This document shows positions 4,343-5,022 of a DNA stretch of 5,022 nt, piece by piece. How positions within the stretch are numbered: the first letter of the stretch is position 1; each line of letters begins with the position of its first letter. A program made the position numbers and the translations under genes. This DNA comes from CAYPTI01 sp964413525 [NCBI: uncultured bacterium]. Lineage in GTDB: Bacteria > T1Sed10-126. Below the pieces are notes generated by a model that worked only from the letters and a program-made list of their open reading frames with translations, did not search any database and was not told the origin of the DNA. Location: positions 1-5,022 of the forward strand of contig CAYPTI010000128.1 in NCBI GenBank assembly GCA_964413525.1, given 5' to 3'.

Positions 4343-5022
4343 ATGATTGAACGACGGTCCATGATTGATGAGGTCGCGGAACTGGCCCGGCAGACCGGCG
4401 AGGCGGTTATGGAGATTTACCGATCCGATGACTTCGACGTGAAGACGAAGGAAGATGATCGCGAATCCCCGGTGACCCGGGCGGACGAACAGGCCCACCG
4501 GATGCTGGTGGCCGGGCTGGAAGAAATCACCCCACACGTCCCCGTTATCTCCGAGGAGGCCGACAACCTGCTTCCGGCCGAGCAGCGCCGGGAATTGTCC
4601 CGGTTCTGGCTGGTGGATCCGCTCGACGGGACCCGGGAATTCGTGAACCGTCGGGATGAGTTCACCGTTAACCTCGGCCTGATCAATCAGGGGATTCCCG
4701 TCGCCGGGGTCGTCCATGCTCCCGCCCTGTCACAGACGTTCTGGACCGACGGTCGAGACCTGCAGGCCCGGGGCCTCGATTCCAACCTCGGCGTATCCGA
4801 TCGCTCTTCCCTCGACCGGGCTCGACTGATCACCAGCCGGTCCCACCTGAGCGACGAACTCCAATCCCTGCTGGAGGACCTGACCGTTGCCGATCTCCGC
4901 CGCTGCGGAAGCAGCCTGAAGATCTGTCTGGTCGCCGTCGGGGAAGTCGACGTCTACTGCCGGTTCGGTCCCACCTGGGAGTGGGACACCGCCGCCGCCG
5001 ACGCCGTCCTCCGGATGGCCGG
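4343..5022 (+). CDS. cysQ: CysQ-like 3'(2'),5'-bisphosphate nucleotidase, 3' end missing
   Basis: Mg-dependent phosphatase of the inositol monophosphatase superfamily; the CysQ branch removes the 3' phosphate of 3'-phosphoadenosine-5'-phosphate, giving AMP, and relieves toxicity in sulfate assimilation. Numbering from the ATG at 4361: SPVTRAD at 36-42, metal-binding SEEA at 64-67, WLVDPLDGTREFVNR at 83-97 (Asp86 and Asp89 bind metal, and DGTREF fits CysQ), NLGLI (104-108), GVVHAP (116-121), GSSLKICLVAVGEVDVYCRF (183-202) and TWEWDTAAADAVL (205-217, catalytic Asp209). About 25 C-terminal residues are missing compared with the 246-residue E. coli enzyme. Two starts are possible: the ATG at 4343, with AGGGA ten bases upstream, and the ATG at 4361, whose product MIDEVAELAR aligns with the family N-terminus. 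Another inositol-phosphatase specificity cannot be excluded. It is transcribed away from the salvage operon. Confidence 0.9.
   Translation, partial: MIERRSMIDEVAELARQTGEAVMEIYRSDDFDVKTKEDDRESPVTRADEQAHRMLVAGLEEITPHVPVISEEADNLLPAEQRRELSRFWLVDPLDGTREFVNRRDEFTVNLGLINQGIPVAGVVHAPALSQTFWTDGRDLQARGLDSNLGVSDRSSLDRARLITSRSHLSDELQSLLEDLTVADLRRCGSSLKICLVAVGEVDVYCRFGPTWEWDTAAADAVLRMA

Noticed and set aside
4077-4346. Plus-strand open frame of 89 codons ending in ATGA with cysQ
   Set aside because: The product is Arg/Ser/Pro-rich without coding-like third positions, begins inside the minus-strand gene and crosses that gene's strong ribosome-binding site. The ATGA junction is probably chance.
4084-4362. 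N-terminal extension of the 95-residue gene up to 4362
   Set aside because: The frame is open but composition is not coding-like, it runs over the hairpins and the cysQ start, and the GTG at 4083 has an ideal ribosome-binding site.
1-5022. CRISPR array, tRNA, rRNA, insertion sequence or phage gene
   Set aside because: No regular direct repeats, tRNA-like cloverleaf, transposase or integrase motif, or terminal repeats were seen on either strand.

Overview
This window is GC-rich DNA, almost certainly from a bacterium. The evidence is the AGGAG-type ribosome-binding sites, GTG and TTG starts, a tetrameric-type cytidine deaminase and a CysQ-type phosphatase. Coding is dense and the proteins are rich in Asp and Glu, which is weakly suggestive of a salt-adapted or marine lineage. 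I cannot name a taxon from the sequence alone.

Minus strand, read from about 4083 down to 1: a compact gene run that looks like a nucleoside-salvage operon. The order is an unrecognised 95-residue protein, then a doubtful small ORF, purine nucleoside phosphorylase (PNP), 5'-methylthioadenosine phosphorylase (MTAP), adenosine deaminase (ADA), cytidine deaminase (CDD), and a P-loop NTPase/kinase-like gene that runs off the left edge. Junctions from the 95-residue gene through ADA are overlaps or gaps of at most 9 bases. A gap of about 100 bases separates add from cdd. cdd and the P-loop gene overlap by 8 bases.

Plus strand, from 4343 or 4361 to the right edge: a divergent, truncated cysQ-like gene for a 3'(2'),5'-bisphosphate nucleotidase of the inositol monophosphatase superfamily.

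Between the divergent genes (4084-4342) lies about 259 bases with no convincing gene but several inverted repeats. The best is a nested hairpin at 4267-4304 whose inner loop, read on the minus strand, is a C(GAAA)G tetraloop. This is the natural place for the promoters and control elements of both directions.

Together the enzymes take adenosine to inosine (ADA), split inosine and guanosine to bases plus ribose-1-phosphate (PNP), split the polyamine/SAM by-product methylthioadenosine to adenine plus methylthioribose-1-phosphate (MTAP), and convert cytidine to uridine (CDD). CysQ would turn 3'-phosphoadenosine-5'-phosphate into AMP. The core is known biochemistry. The open questions are the 95-residue protein, the small ORF, the P-loop protein and the structured divergent spacer.
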